A DNA stretch of 28,936 bases from CAYJBH01 sp964369445 (lineage in GTDB: Bacteria; Bacillota; Clostridia; Oscillospirales; Ruminococcaceae): contig CAYJFU010000024.1 of the NCBI GenBank assembly GCA_964369445.1, positions 1 to 28,936 of the forward strand, given 5' to 3'. Positions within the stretch are counted from its first letter, which is position 1. Each line of letters begins with the position of its first letter. Shown here in pieces: positions 7,213 through 14,776 of this stretch. The position numbers and the translations under genes were made by a program. The notes under the pieces were generated by a model that saw only the letters and a program-made list of their open reading frames with translations, ran no database searches and had not been told where the DNA came from.

Positions 7213-8169
7213 TTACTTTTTCATTGATATTGCTTTTTTTGCAGCCGCAACAATGTCTTTGCAGGTCAAGCCGTATTTCTCTTTGAGGAAGTCGGTGGAG
7301 CCAACCTCGCCAAAGTGATCCTTGACACCTACGCGCACAAGTGGTGTCGGCATGTTTTCGCACAGGCACTCTGCCGCGGCGCTACCCAGACCGTTAAGAT
7401 AGTTGTGGTTTTCTGCTGTGACAACAGCACCTGTCTTTGCGGCGCTTTTGAGCAAAAGCTCCTCATCAAACGGTTTGATGGTGTGTATGTTGATAATCTC
7501 AGCTTCGATACCCTCTTTTTTGAGTTCCTCTGCTGCCATAACTGCCTCAGCTGTCATAATGCCGCTTGCAAGCACCGTTACGTCCTTGCCCTCTTTCATC
7601 ACGATGCCTTTGCCCAGCTCGAACTCACAGCCGTCATCAAACAGCTTAACAGCCGCGCGACGGAGCAAGCGAATGTAGACAGGGCCTTCATGTGCTAAAA
7701 TTTTGGGGAAAGCCGCGTGCAACTGTGCTGAGTCGGTAGGCTCAACGATGGTCATTCCGGGAATGTTACGCATGATAGCAACATCTTCCATGCTCATATG
7801 TGTGCCACCGTTAAGCTCGGCGGTAACACCGGGATCACTGCCCATTATTTTGACATTCTTTACACCGGCGTATGCAACGGACAGTGTTACCTGATCCGCA
7901 ACGCGACGTGTCGAGAACGGTGTGAATGTGTGTGTAAAGGGGACTTTGCCCATTACCGCCATACCGGCGGCAGTGCCTATCATGCTTGCCTCGGCGACAC
8001 CACAGTTGATGGAGCGCTCGGGGAACTCGGCTGCAAACCTGAGTGTACCGGCGGCACGCATAAGGTCAGCTTCAACAATAACGATTCTCTCGTCTTTTTT
8101 TGCGGCTTCTATAAGCTCGTCGACGTAGTNNNNNNNNNNTTCTCTAAGCCATCTTGTCTCAAGTTCCAT
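7213..8169 (-). CDS. Transketolase, C-terminal subunit
   Basis: About 318 residues: a pyrimidine-binding domain (IVIVEADLMRAAGT, GVAEASMIGTAAGMA) followed by the transketolase C-terminal domain ending AAAKKAISMKK. With the N-terminal subunit it forms a thiamine-diphosphate enzyme that moves two-carbon ketol units. The start is ATG 8169-8167, which overlaps the stop of the N subunit in TAATG, giving translational coupling; GAGGAGG lies seven bases ahead. A run of ten N at 8130-8139 interrupts codons 11-14, so a few residues are unknown. Split transketolases are common in Firmicutes and archaea and serve pentose-phosphate exchange. Here the pair could act on a sulfofructose-like ketose, as SqwG and SqwH are described to do. 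Confidence 0.92.
   Translation of the reverse strand: MELETRWLREXXXXYVDELIEAAKKDERIVIVEADLMRAAGTLRFAAEFPERSINCGVAEASMIGTAAGMAVMGKVPFTHTFTPFSTRRVADQVTLSVAYAGVKNVKIMGSDPGVTAELNGGTHMSMEDVAIMRNIPGMTIVEPTDSAQLHAAFPKILAHEGPVYIRLLRRAAVKLFDDGCEFELGKGIVMKEGKDVTVLASGIMTAEAVMAAEELKKEGIEAEIINIHTIKPFDEELLLKSAAKTGAVVTAENHNYLNGLGSAAAECLCENMPTPLVRVGVKDHFGEVGSTDFLKEKYGLTCKDIVAAAKKAISMKK
8130..8139. other. Assembly gap (10 N) inside the transketolase C subunit
   Basis: Ten unknown bases lie after codon 10. Frame is kept across it, but the other two ten-N gaps in this window break frame, so ten is probably a nominal size and not a measured one. Confidence 0.95.
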
Positions 8170-8999
8170 TATATTCCCTCCTCTTCCAGCATCTCTACAG
8201 CCTTTTTCCACATATCTTCCGTTATCGGCATGTTGTGTGATGTTATTTCGTTTTCGCAGAAGTATGCGCCTTTGCCCTTGATGGTGTCAAGGATTATCAT
8301 CGACGGTGCTTCACCGATCTTTTTGGCGTTGTCAATAGCGTGTGAAATAGCGCAGACATCATGTCCGTCGACAACCTGTACATGCCAACCGAATGATTCC
8401 CACTTTTTGTCAAGCGGATACAGCCCATTGACCTGCTCTACCGTGCCGTCTATCTGGAACTTGTTGTAGTCGGTAAATGCTATAAGGTTGCCAAGATGCT
8501 TTGCACCTGCGAGCATTGCTGCCTCCCAGATTTGACCTTCCTGTGACTCACCGTCGCCGATGATGGCGTAGATGTTTGCAGGGTTTTTGTCAAGTTTGCC
8601 GGCAACAGCCATACCTACAGCGGCGGAAAAACCTTGTCCGAGACTACCTGTTGTCATGTCAACGCCGACGGTTTTTTGCATGTCGCAGTGGCTGGGCAGA
8701 ATGGTGTTGGGTTTGTTAAGTGTTAAGAGTAGGTCCTCTTCAAAGTATCCACGCAGTGCAAGTGTCGAGTAGACAGCGGGACCACCGTGACCTTTGGACA
8801 GTACAAACCTGTCTCTGTCCGCCTTTTGCGGGTCTTTGGGGTCGATGTTCATTGCATCAAAGTACAGCACCGACAGTACCTCTGCGATAGTAAGACTGCC
8901 GCCGATGTGCCCGACACCCAGTGTGCCTATGCACTTTAATGTGCTCTTGCGAATTTCAAGCGCCTGTTTTTTTAGCATTGTAGCTTTCTTTTCAGTCAA
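8169..8999 (-). CDS. Transketolase, N-terminal subunit
   Basis: 276 residues holding the diphosphate-binding half of transketolase. Visible are VGHIGGSL (29-36), SKGHGGPAVYS (68-78), the GSLGQG box (118-123), and the thiamine-diphosphate/Mg motif GDGESQEG (148-155) ending with Asn179 in DYNK. The start is TTG 8999, with AAAGGAG seven bases upstream; an internal ATG seven codons later has no good site. The stop overlaps the next start by one base. Where many transketolases have a GHP segment this protein has PSHCD (102-106), a substrate-side difference worth noting. It pairs with the C subunit at 7213-8169. Confidence 0.93.
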   Translation of the reverse strand: MTEKKATMLKKQALEIRKSTLKCIGTLGVGHIGGSLTIAEVLSVLYFDAMNIDPKDPQKADRDRFVLSKGHGGPAVYSTLALRGYFEEDLLLTLNKPNTILPSHCDMQKTVGVDMTTGSLGQGFSAAVGMAVAGKLDKNPANIYAIIGDGESQEGQIWEAAMLAGAKHLGNLIAFTDYNKFQIDGTVEQVNGLYPLDKKWESFGWHVQVVDGHDVCAISHAIDNAKKIGEAPSMIILDTIKGKGAYFCENEITSHNMPITEDMWKKAVEMLEEEGI

Positions 9000-9023
9000 T
9001 TTTATTCTCCTTTCTTAATGTCG

Positions 9024-9201
9024 TATAGTCAATTAAGTTAAAGCGCTCCACAGTGGTGCCTTATAGTAATTTCGCCTATCTAAGCAAAGTGTTCGCACGC
9101 CACACGCTTTTCCTTTTCAATCAAGAGGACTGTTCAAAGGCTGGACGGTAGGCAAAATTTTTGTCAGCAAAACGTGTTGCTTTTCAACTTAACCGATTAT
9201 A
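9024..9201. repeat. 178-bp MITE-like element with inverted ends
   Basis: The left end (9024-9044, TATAGTCAATTAAGTTAAAGC) and the right end (9179-9201, reading on the other strand TATAATCGGTTAAGTTGAAAAGC) are imperfect inverted repeats of about 21 bp. The interior has no coding frame. The element fills the gap between the dehydrogenase and transketolase genes, where the rest of the operon is compact. Related ends occur at 5125 and 5220. No transposase is present, so a MITE is inference. Confidence 0.5.
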
Positions 9202-9211
9202 GTCGACTGTT

Positions 9212-10330
9212 TTACAGAATTGAACGCAACAGTGCTTCCACTGTCTGCTGATTCATTTCGGCCGGTGTAAGCTGTATGATTGCCGCTGTCAAGCCAACTT
9301 CGGCGATGTGGGGTATGTCGCTTTCTTTAACACCCAGCTGGCTGAGCCTTACCGGCATATCCATGCTGACCATTAGCGCCTCGACTGCATCGGCAAGCTC
9401 TGCAATTGTGCTATAGCCGACATAGTTTGCAAGCTTTAACATCTTGTCCTCTGCTTTTTCGCCGCTGACACGGATAAATGCCGGCAAGGTTATGGAGCAG
9501 GCTGTACCGTGGCTAGCGTGGAACTCGGTGGTGAGTGGGAAAGAGCAGGCGTGTATACCTGTTGTGCGTGTCTGACTGAAAGCAACACCGGCAAGCAGTG
9601 CCGCAACGATCATCTCAGAGCGTGCCTCGCTGTCCTGCGGATTGTCATAAGCTCTTTTTATGTATTTGAAAATTTTCTCGATTGCGCCAAGTGCAAGGTA
9701 GTCACACATCGGCTGACTTTCTTTATTCCAATAAGCTTCAATAGCGTGGCAGAACGCGTCCATGCCGGTGCTTGCCGTCACAGGTGCCGGCAGTGAGTAT
9801 GTCAGCTCGGGGTCGATAAGTGCAACGTCAGCCCAGAACTTGTCGGTGACAAACGGCATCTTTCTGCCGGCTTTGGGGTCGGTGTAAACACCGACGTTTG
9901 TCACTTCACTGCCTGTGCCGGCTGTGGTCGGGATAAGTATAACCGCTGTATCGCAATCGCCGAAAGTTTTGGTGCCGCCGGCATAGTAGTCGTAGATGCT
10001 ACCCTCGTTGGTGGTCAGACATGCAGCAACCTTTGCAACGTCCATTGCACTGCCGCCGCCAAGACCTATTATGGTTGTGGCGCTTGCCTTTCTTGCCGCA
10101 TCGGCACAGGCATCAACGCTTGTTGTTGATGGGTTTGGCTCTATCTCGCTGTAGTAAGCTACCTTTTTGCCTGTAAGGGTGTCGCCTATGCTCTTTGCAA
10201 CGCCGCTCTTTTCAAGGAACGGATCGCACACGATAAGCACGCTGTCACCTTTTATAAGGCTGTTCATGTCCTTTGCCGCGCCGACACCGAACTTTACGGT
10301 AACCGGCATACTGAAACGAAATTCTCTCAT
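9212..10330 (-). CDS. Iron-dependent (group III) alcohol dehydrogenase
   Basis: 372 residues. The NAD(P) loop GLGGGSAMDVAK spans 89-100. Metal ligands are Asp191 and His195 (GMDAFCHAIEAY), His260 (GIHACSF) and His274 (HASHGTA), with the same 4- and 14-residue spacings as in FucO. These enzymes reduce small aldehydes to alcohols in fermenting cells. AGGAGG lies nine bases before ATG 10330, and the DMT gene stops 36 bp upstream. In a sulfoglycolytic reading it would be the sulfoacetaldehyde or sulfolactaldehyde reductase that regenerates NAD+; group III enzymes doing this are known. Without the context it could be any 1,2-diol or lactaldehyde reductase. Confidence 0.93.
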   Translation of the reverse strand: MREFRFSMPVTVKFGVGAAKDMNSLIKGDSVLIVCDPFLEKSGVAKSIGDTLTGKKVAYYSEIEPNPSTTSVDACADAARKASATTIIGLGGGSAMDVAKVAACLTTNEGSIYDYYAGGTKTFGDCDTAVILIPTTAGTGSEVTNVGVYTDPKAGRKMPFVTDKFWADVALIDPELTYSLPAPVTASTGMDAFCHAIEAYWNKESQPMCDYLALGAIEKIFKYIKRAYDNPQDSEARSEMIVAALLAGVAFSQTRTTGIHACSFPLTTEFHASHGTACSITLPAFIRVSGEKAEDKMLKLANYVGYSTIAELADAVEALMVSMDMPVRLSQLGVKESDIPHIAEVGLTAAIIQLTPAEMNQQTVEALLRSIL

Positions 10331-10366
10331 TGATTTTTACCTCCTGATTTTTGGTTAATGTTATGG

Positions 10367-11287
10367 CTACATTGCCTTAGTTACGCTGTCCATGCTTTTC
10401 CCGCGCTGTTCCAGTAGAACGCCTGTTGCGCCGACTATAACCACCGCGATACCAATCATCTGTATCGGTACAAGCCTGTCGTCAAACAGTATAAAGCCCA
10501 GTATAGACGACACTATCGGCATAAACAGCAATATGACCTTGACAAGCCAGACGGGGAAACGCGCCAAATCGTAGTAGTAGACGACATACACAAGCGTCTG
10601 CCCAAGACCTGCAAGCAGTAGCGCTACGGTAACAAACATATTTGTGCCGAACATGGTTATCTGGTTGAAAGTGCCAAGGGCAAGCGCAGTTATGGTGAAC
10701 AATATCATCGTCACAAAGTTGTTATAAAACGCTATGACATCGTTGGAAACTTCCACCTTTTCGTCACGCTGAACGCTCTTGATAATAAAGGCGTTTATCG
10801 ACACAAAAAGCGCGCTGAGTATAAAGAATATCTCGCCACCGGTGCCGTACTCCATGTTGACAAAGTCAAGATTCATGACGAGCAGTATGCCGCCAAGCAT
10901 GACAAAGGTAAACAGCCATTCCTTCTTTGTGAACTTTTGCCGATAGATGAAAAGGCTGATAAGATTGACAAAAAGTATGTCGGTTTTGAGCAGTGCTGTG
11001 CCGGGACCTGCTGGTGAGAGTGTAAGACCGATAAAGGCGGTAAGGTCGAGCGAAAAGCCCATAAGACCAATAAGTAATAATCTTCCCACCGCACCTTTGA
11101 CTTTAAGTAATGAAGACAGTTGCTTTTTCCAGAGCAACATTGCGGTCAGCAGTATCATTGTAATAAAGCGAATAACAATGCCGACGGTAAATGACGACAT
11201 AAACTCGACCGATTTTTGTGTGGCAACATAGTATCCGCCCCAAATTATTGCCAGCAAGAAAAGCGGCCATGTCTGCTTTATTTTCAT
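10367..11287 (-). CDS. DMT-superfamily transporter (EamA domains)
   Basis: 306 residues, almost wholly hydrophobic with about ten predicted membrane spans in two EamA-like repeats. It begins WPLFLLAIIWGGYYVATQ and has a second half containing GLGQTLVYVVYYYDLARFP. The family mostly exports metabolites from the cytosol. GGAGGAATTAA precedes ATG 11287. It is co-directional and 36 bp from the dehydrogenase, so a natural guess is export of the alcohol made by that enzyme, for example isethionate or dihydroxypropanesulfonate. The leader contains a large fold-back element (11305-11547). Confidence 0.85.
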   Translation of the reverse strand: MKIKQTWPLFLLAIIWGGYYVATQKSVEFMSSFTVGIVIRFITMILLTAMLLWKKQLSSLLKVKGAVGRLLLIGLMGFSLDLTAFIGLTLSPAGPGTALLKTDILFVNLISLFIYRQKFTKKEWLFTFVMLGGILLVMNLDFVNMEYGTGGEIFFILSALFVSINAFIIKSVQRDEKVEVSNDVIAFYNNFVTMILFTITALALGTFNQITMFGTNMFVTVALLLAGLGQTLVYVVYYYDLARFPVWLVKVILLFMPIVSSILGFILFDDRLVPIQMIGIAVVIVGATGVLLEQRGKSMDSVTKAM

Positions 11288-11304
11288 TTAATTCCTCCGT
11301 GTGG

Positions 11305-11547
11305 TTAGCCAAAACTTTATAATCCGAACACGCCTTACGCGTACAATTTTTGCGCCATGCTTGGTTATCCTCACTCGTAATACGGCAAGTATTACTCAAT
11401 CGTCTGCCTCGCCTGACACAAAAATCGTGGGCGTAAGGTTCAGAGGCTTTTGGCTAAATCAAAAACGGTTCGGATTACAAGGCTTTGGCTATGGTAAGTT
11501 TGTCTTTGCACTATCCACCCACCTCCTATGAGAGATAGGCAAAGGCA
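11305..11547. repeat. Fold-back (inverted-repeat) element in the DMT gene leader
   Basis: TTAGCCAAAA (11306-11315) pairs with 11449-11458, TAATCCGAAC (11321-11330) with 11469-11478, and CTTACGC (11335-11341) with 11432-11438. The inner hairpin GTAATAC-GGCAA-GTATTAC is at 11378-11396, and a further stem of about 11 bp with one bulge spans 11504-11547. The order a-b-c-c'-a'-b' means a/a' and b/b' cannot both form in a simple nested fold. It could be a mobile repeat or a structured 5'-UTR of the transporter message. Confidence 0.6.
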
Positions 11548-11568
11548 ACATCATAAGCGAAAAATCGC

Positions 11569-12225
11569 TTAGTGCTTTATTATGTAGTTTTCTCCGACGA
11601 TACCCTCTTTTGCGCCGCCTGCAATCAGGTCAGCTCTTTCGGGGTGTGCCAGCATCCACTTGTTAAGCGCTTTGAGCGGGGAGTGCTGTTTGACAAGTTC
11701 CGGCGAAAGGTCGCCGTTTGTGCCTTTGGAAAGACCTATGGCACATTTAAAACCATCATCCGCAACGGAACACGGTGCAAAGTGCAGTACCTGCGGGAAA
11801 AGTCGTACCGCTGTGCCGGTCGGAAGGTAAAACGCTACGACATCTTTGCTATCGAGTACGTCGTCCTTTATGTCGCTGTACTTTGCAAGTAACAGCACAA
11901 GCGGTGTGCCGGCAATATCAACTTCACTGCAGTCGTGCCACTCCATTGCACCAAGTGCAACGTTGTAGCCGTTGCAGTAGCCGAGCTGCGCCGGAAGTCC
12001 GCCGTATATGTCCCAAGTCATCTGCTTTGTCGCGTCCAGTTTTTCCATATTTTCATCCGATGCAACGTACAGGTTGCGCTCCGGAGGCATCGGTGTGCCT
12101 TTAAGCGCCTCGACAACTGCATCACTGTCCAGTGAAAGCACTTCGCCGTACTGCGCAAAAAGCGGCTCATCCACCGTGTGAATGGCGATGCTGTTTTTTT
12201 CGCGTAATTGCTCTAAAGTAATCAT
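11569..12225 (-). CDS. DUF4867 family protein
   Basis: 218 residues beginning MITLEQLREKNSIAIHTVD. I recognise the DUF4867 pattern, a cupin-like family found in Firmicutes sugar loci and without proven activity that I know of. AGGAGA lies four bases before ATG 12225, so the longer frame to 12264 is not used. The gene starts 25 bp after the ROK regulator stop. The stop codon is embedded in the hairpin TAAGCGA/TCGCTTA (11555-11572). From memory, DUF4867 genes have been noted in sulfo-TAL clusters, so it supports the sulfosugar reading. A role as mutarotase or carbohydrate-binding cupin is only a guess. Confidence 0.75.
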   Translation of the reverse strand: MITLEQLREKNSIAIHTVDEPLFAQYGEVLSLDSDAVVEALKGTPMPPERNLYVASDENMEKLDATKQMTWDIYGGLPAQLGYCNGYNVALGAMEWHDCSEVDIAGTPLVLLLAKYSDIKDDVLDSKDVVAFYLPTGTAVRLFPQVLHFAPCSVADDGFKCAIGLSKGTNGDLSPELVKQHSPLKALNKWMLAHPERADLIAGGAKEGIVGENYIIKH

Positions 12226-12250
12226 ATTTTCTCCTGTTTGTAAAAATGTT

Positions 12251-13459
12251 TTACGCTCCACCACGCAAAATGTAGTGGTTTACCGCGTGTATCGGTGCGG
12301 ACAGTTGTTCAAGGTTTCCGTTATATTTGCTTATAGAAACTCTCTTGCACATCTCCTCGCCGTCGTCGCTATTTTTAAAAGCTTGAAACAATTTGGCAGA
12401 ATAATAGGTATGTTCAAACACGTCGCCGTAAAGTATAACTTTTTTAGCGTCTATTATGCTAAGACAGGTTATAATAGTCTGCGCAAACGCTTCTATCCCA
12501 CTCAATATCTGTCTTGCAAGGCGGTGGTCGCCACGCTCACATGCTTCAAATATGTTTTTGAGCGTTATGTTTTCACTGTCACCATTCGTCGAAGCGTAAA
12601 GTTCCGGTGTCAGCTTTTCGCTGTAAAGTTCTTTTGCCAATGTAATCATACCGTTAACCGACGCAAAGGTTTCAAGACAACCTACTCTTCCGCAACGGCA
12701 CACTCTGCTCTGACCCACTATTTTAACGTGCCCCAGTTCACCTGCGTGAAAGTCTGAGCCGTAATACAGGCGGTTATTAGTAAGTATAGCACCACCTATA
12801 CCATATTTGCAACGTATAAATATAACATTTTCCGCGGCGGCGCTTTTATCAAGGTAATTTTGTGCAAGTGCCATACCTCGAACATTGTTTTCGACATGCA
12901 CCTCGTAAGGAAGATAATCCTCTAAAACGTCCTTTATATCAATCGGCACTTTAAACAGCCCAAGACTGTTTTCACTTCTACCGGTGGTAGAGTTTACGTA
13001 GCCACGAATTGTAACCCCGAGACCGACGACCTTTTGCGCCGAGATATTTGCCTTTTTGAGTTCGCTTTGCAGTATGTTGGACATGCTGTGCAAAAATGCT
13101 ATATGGTCATCAATAGGTTGTTTTAAAGGTATGGTGTGTTCCATCACCTTTTTGCCCATTAGGTTGACGGCGGAGAATATAATATCGTCATTACCGAGGT
13201 ATATTCCGGCCCCCACAAGATCATCGCGCAAAAGTAACAACATCTCTTTTCTACCCACACTTCCGGAATCGGTTATAGTGCGTCCGACGTCGACAATGCC
13301 CTGCTCTATCATGTCATTTACAATCATCGTGATAGCGGCACTTGTCAGGTTTAATCTTGCTGCAAGCTGTTTGCGTGAAATTTCTTTTTCCTGTTGGAGT
13401 AGCCTTAATATTGCGTTACGATTAGACCGCTTAACATCGGTCATATTTACACCGCGCAT
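12251..13459 (-). CDS. ROK-family transcriptional regulator
   Basis: 402 residues. A winged helix-turn-helix fills the N terminus (about 10-70: NRNAILRLLQQEKEISRKQLAARLNLTSAAIT in two overlapping parts), followed by the ROK sugar-kinase-like domain with ENNVRGMALAQ, HAGELGHVKI and the zinc box CRCGRVGCLE. Such proteins (NagC, XylR type) repress catabolic operons until a sugar ligand binds. AAGGAGGG sits four bases before ATG 13459. It stands between the uptake half and the enzyme half of the region, starting 110 bp after the MFS gene, and likely controls both. The N-terminal HTH separates it from true ROK kinases. Confidence 0.93.
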   Translation of the reverse strand: MRGVNMTDVKRSNRNAILRLLQQEKEISRKQLAARLNLTSAAITMIVNDMIEQGIVDVGRTITDSGSVGRKEMLLLLRDDLVGAGIYLGNDDIIFSAVNLMGKKVMEHTIPLKQPIDDHIAFLHSMSNILQSELKKANISAQKVVGLGVTIRGYVNSTTGRSENSLGLFKVPIDIKDVLEDYLPYEVHVENNVRGMALAQNYLDKSAAAENVIFIRCKYGIGGAILTNNRLYYGSDFHAGELGHVKIVGQSRVCRCGRVGCLETFASVNGMITLAKELYSEKLTPELYASTNGDSENITLKNIFEACERGDHRLARQILSGIEAFAQTIITCLSIIDAKKVILYGDVFEHTYYSAKLFQAFKNSDDGEEMCKRVSISKYNGNLEQLSAPIHAVNHYILRGGA

Positions 13460-13486
13460 AATGCCCTCCTTTTTATATAATCACTA

Positions 13487-13509
13487 ATAAACTAAAAATG
13501 TTCGTTTAT
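13487..13509 (-). promoter_or_regulatory. Candidate ROK operator upstream of the regulator gene
   Basis: ATAAAC (13487-13492) and GTTTAT (13504-13509) form an inverted repeat with an 11-bp spacer, 28 bp ahead of the ROK start. XylR-type ROK operators have AAACTAA/TTAGTTT half-sites, and AAACTAA occurs here at 13489-13495. Autoregulation is a reasonable inference; there is no second exact copy in the window. Confidence 0.4.
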
Positions 13510-13569
13510 CCCTGTTCTTTGGTGTGGTCTGTACAGCAAAGCATAATTTTTTATTTGAAGCTAGCAGGC

Positions 13570-14757
13570 TTAAAATGTCTCTTGCTTTACCGGTGTGTGC
13601 TTTGAGGTGATAAAATCCGAAAGGTACAGCAAAAACCCTAAAACTATAGGTATCAAGGCCAAGGCGTACATGCTGCGCACCCCAAACAGCGTCGAAAGGT
13701 ATCCGGCCAAAAGACTGCCCAGTATACCCGACACACTTATAGTCACAGCGTTAACGGTTGCCTGTGCTGTGAATATCTGTGACGGTTTTACAATTGTTGC
13801 AAGATACTGTATTGCAAATGCAAAGTGCAGTCCACCGGCTATCGCCTGCATCGCCTGAGCCAGCACAAGCAATCCCGGTGTCGGCGCAACAGCAGATAAT
13901 CCTATCTTTAAAAAGTATCCTATAAACGCGATAAGCAGCATCAACCGTGGACTGAAACGTTTTCCGATTCGCGATGCCACAAACATCACAGGCAGTTCGC
14001 TCACCGCCGTCACAAACAGCGCAAGCCCAAACATGCTGTCGTCTGCGCCTATCTCCTGAAACAGCCTTGCCATGTAGTTAAAGGTCGACATAGCGCCCAG
14101 ATTGGCAAGAAAAAGGCCGACAAGCAATACAACATAGCTTCTGTTTGTAAATAGACTGTGCATGTCACGATCATGTTTGCTTGCTACAGCATTCGGTGGT
14201 GCAGGCTGTTCTTTTATCCAAGCAATGACGCCTATCATAAGAGCACACGTTAGGACAAAGCCGTATGTGATAATCGTCACATCAAATTCGGCTATCAGTC
14301 GCCCGACGATTATTGCGGCTATCGCGTAAAAAAGCGAACCCATGCCCCTTGTGAAACCAAAGTCAATCTTTACGCCGGTCATGCTGTTGCGCATTATCCA
14401 TGCGTCGATCACACTGGTCAAAAGCCGTATACATGCCGATACCGTTACCGTGGCTACAAGCGTCTGCGTAAAGCTTTGCTCGCCCGATATCAGCAACAAG
14501 TTTGCGGCCGCCGCTATTATTATCATCACAATAAGCACCGGTTTTATGCGGGGAAGTTTGCTGCAAATTCTGCCGACAATGGGTTGAGCGATAAACGCCC
14601 CACCCATCATCAGCGCCGACATGATACCAATTGTAAGGTCGTCGTAACCCATATATGAAAAATAGGTGACATAGTAGGATGACGATACACAAACCGACGA
14701 CCAATAAAAACCCTGCAATAAACTAAATTGTATGTTATTGCGTAAAGCACTGTTCAT
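13570..14757 (-). CDS. Major facilitator superfamily transporter
   Basis: 395 residues with about 12 hydrophobic spans and the MFS signature region between spans 2 and 3 (GRICSKLPRIKP, about 61-72). It resembles the MFS_1-like/nucleoside-H+ symporter-like branch (GFYWSSVCVSSSYYVTYFSYMGY at the first span, in two pieces). It should move a small solute across the membrane using an ion gradient. Start ATG 14757 has CGGAG about 12 bases upstream, a rather long spacing. The gene is 19 bp from the TIM-barrel gene. With an ABC importer in the same region it could be a second importer or a product exporter. Confidence 0.85.
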   Translation of the reverse strand: MNSALRNNIQFSLLQGFYWSSVCVSSSYYVTYFSYMGYDDLTIGIMSALMMGGAFIAQPIVGRICSKLPRIKPVLIVMIIIAAAANLLLISGEQSFTQTLVATVTVSACIRLLTSVIDAWIMRNSMTGVKIDFGFTRGMGSLFYAIAAIIVGRLIAEFDVTIITYGFVLTCALMIGVIAWIKEQPAPPNAVASKHDRDMHSLFTNRSYVVLLVGLFLANLGAMSTFNYMARLFQEIGADDSMFGLALFVTAVSELPVMFVASRIGKRFSPRLMLLIAFIGYFLKIGLSAVAPTPGLLVLAQAMQAIAGGLHFAFAIQYLATIVKPSQIFTAQATVNAVTISVSGILGSLLAGYLSTLFGVRSMYALALIPIVLGFLLYLSDFITSKHTPVKQETF

Positions 14758-14776
14758 TGCAGATTATTACTCCGAT

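Noticed and set aside
4044..8999. Reading the transketolase, RpiB-like and transaldolase genes as an ordinary pentose-phosphate operon
   Set aside because: Not excluded, but less likely: no pentose kinase or epimerase is present, the RpiB-like protein lacks key phosphate residues, and a dehydrogenase, exporter and FucI-type isomerase share the operon.
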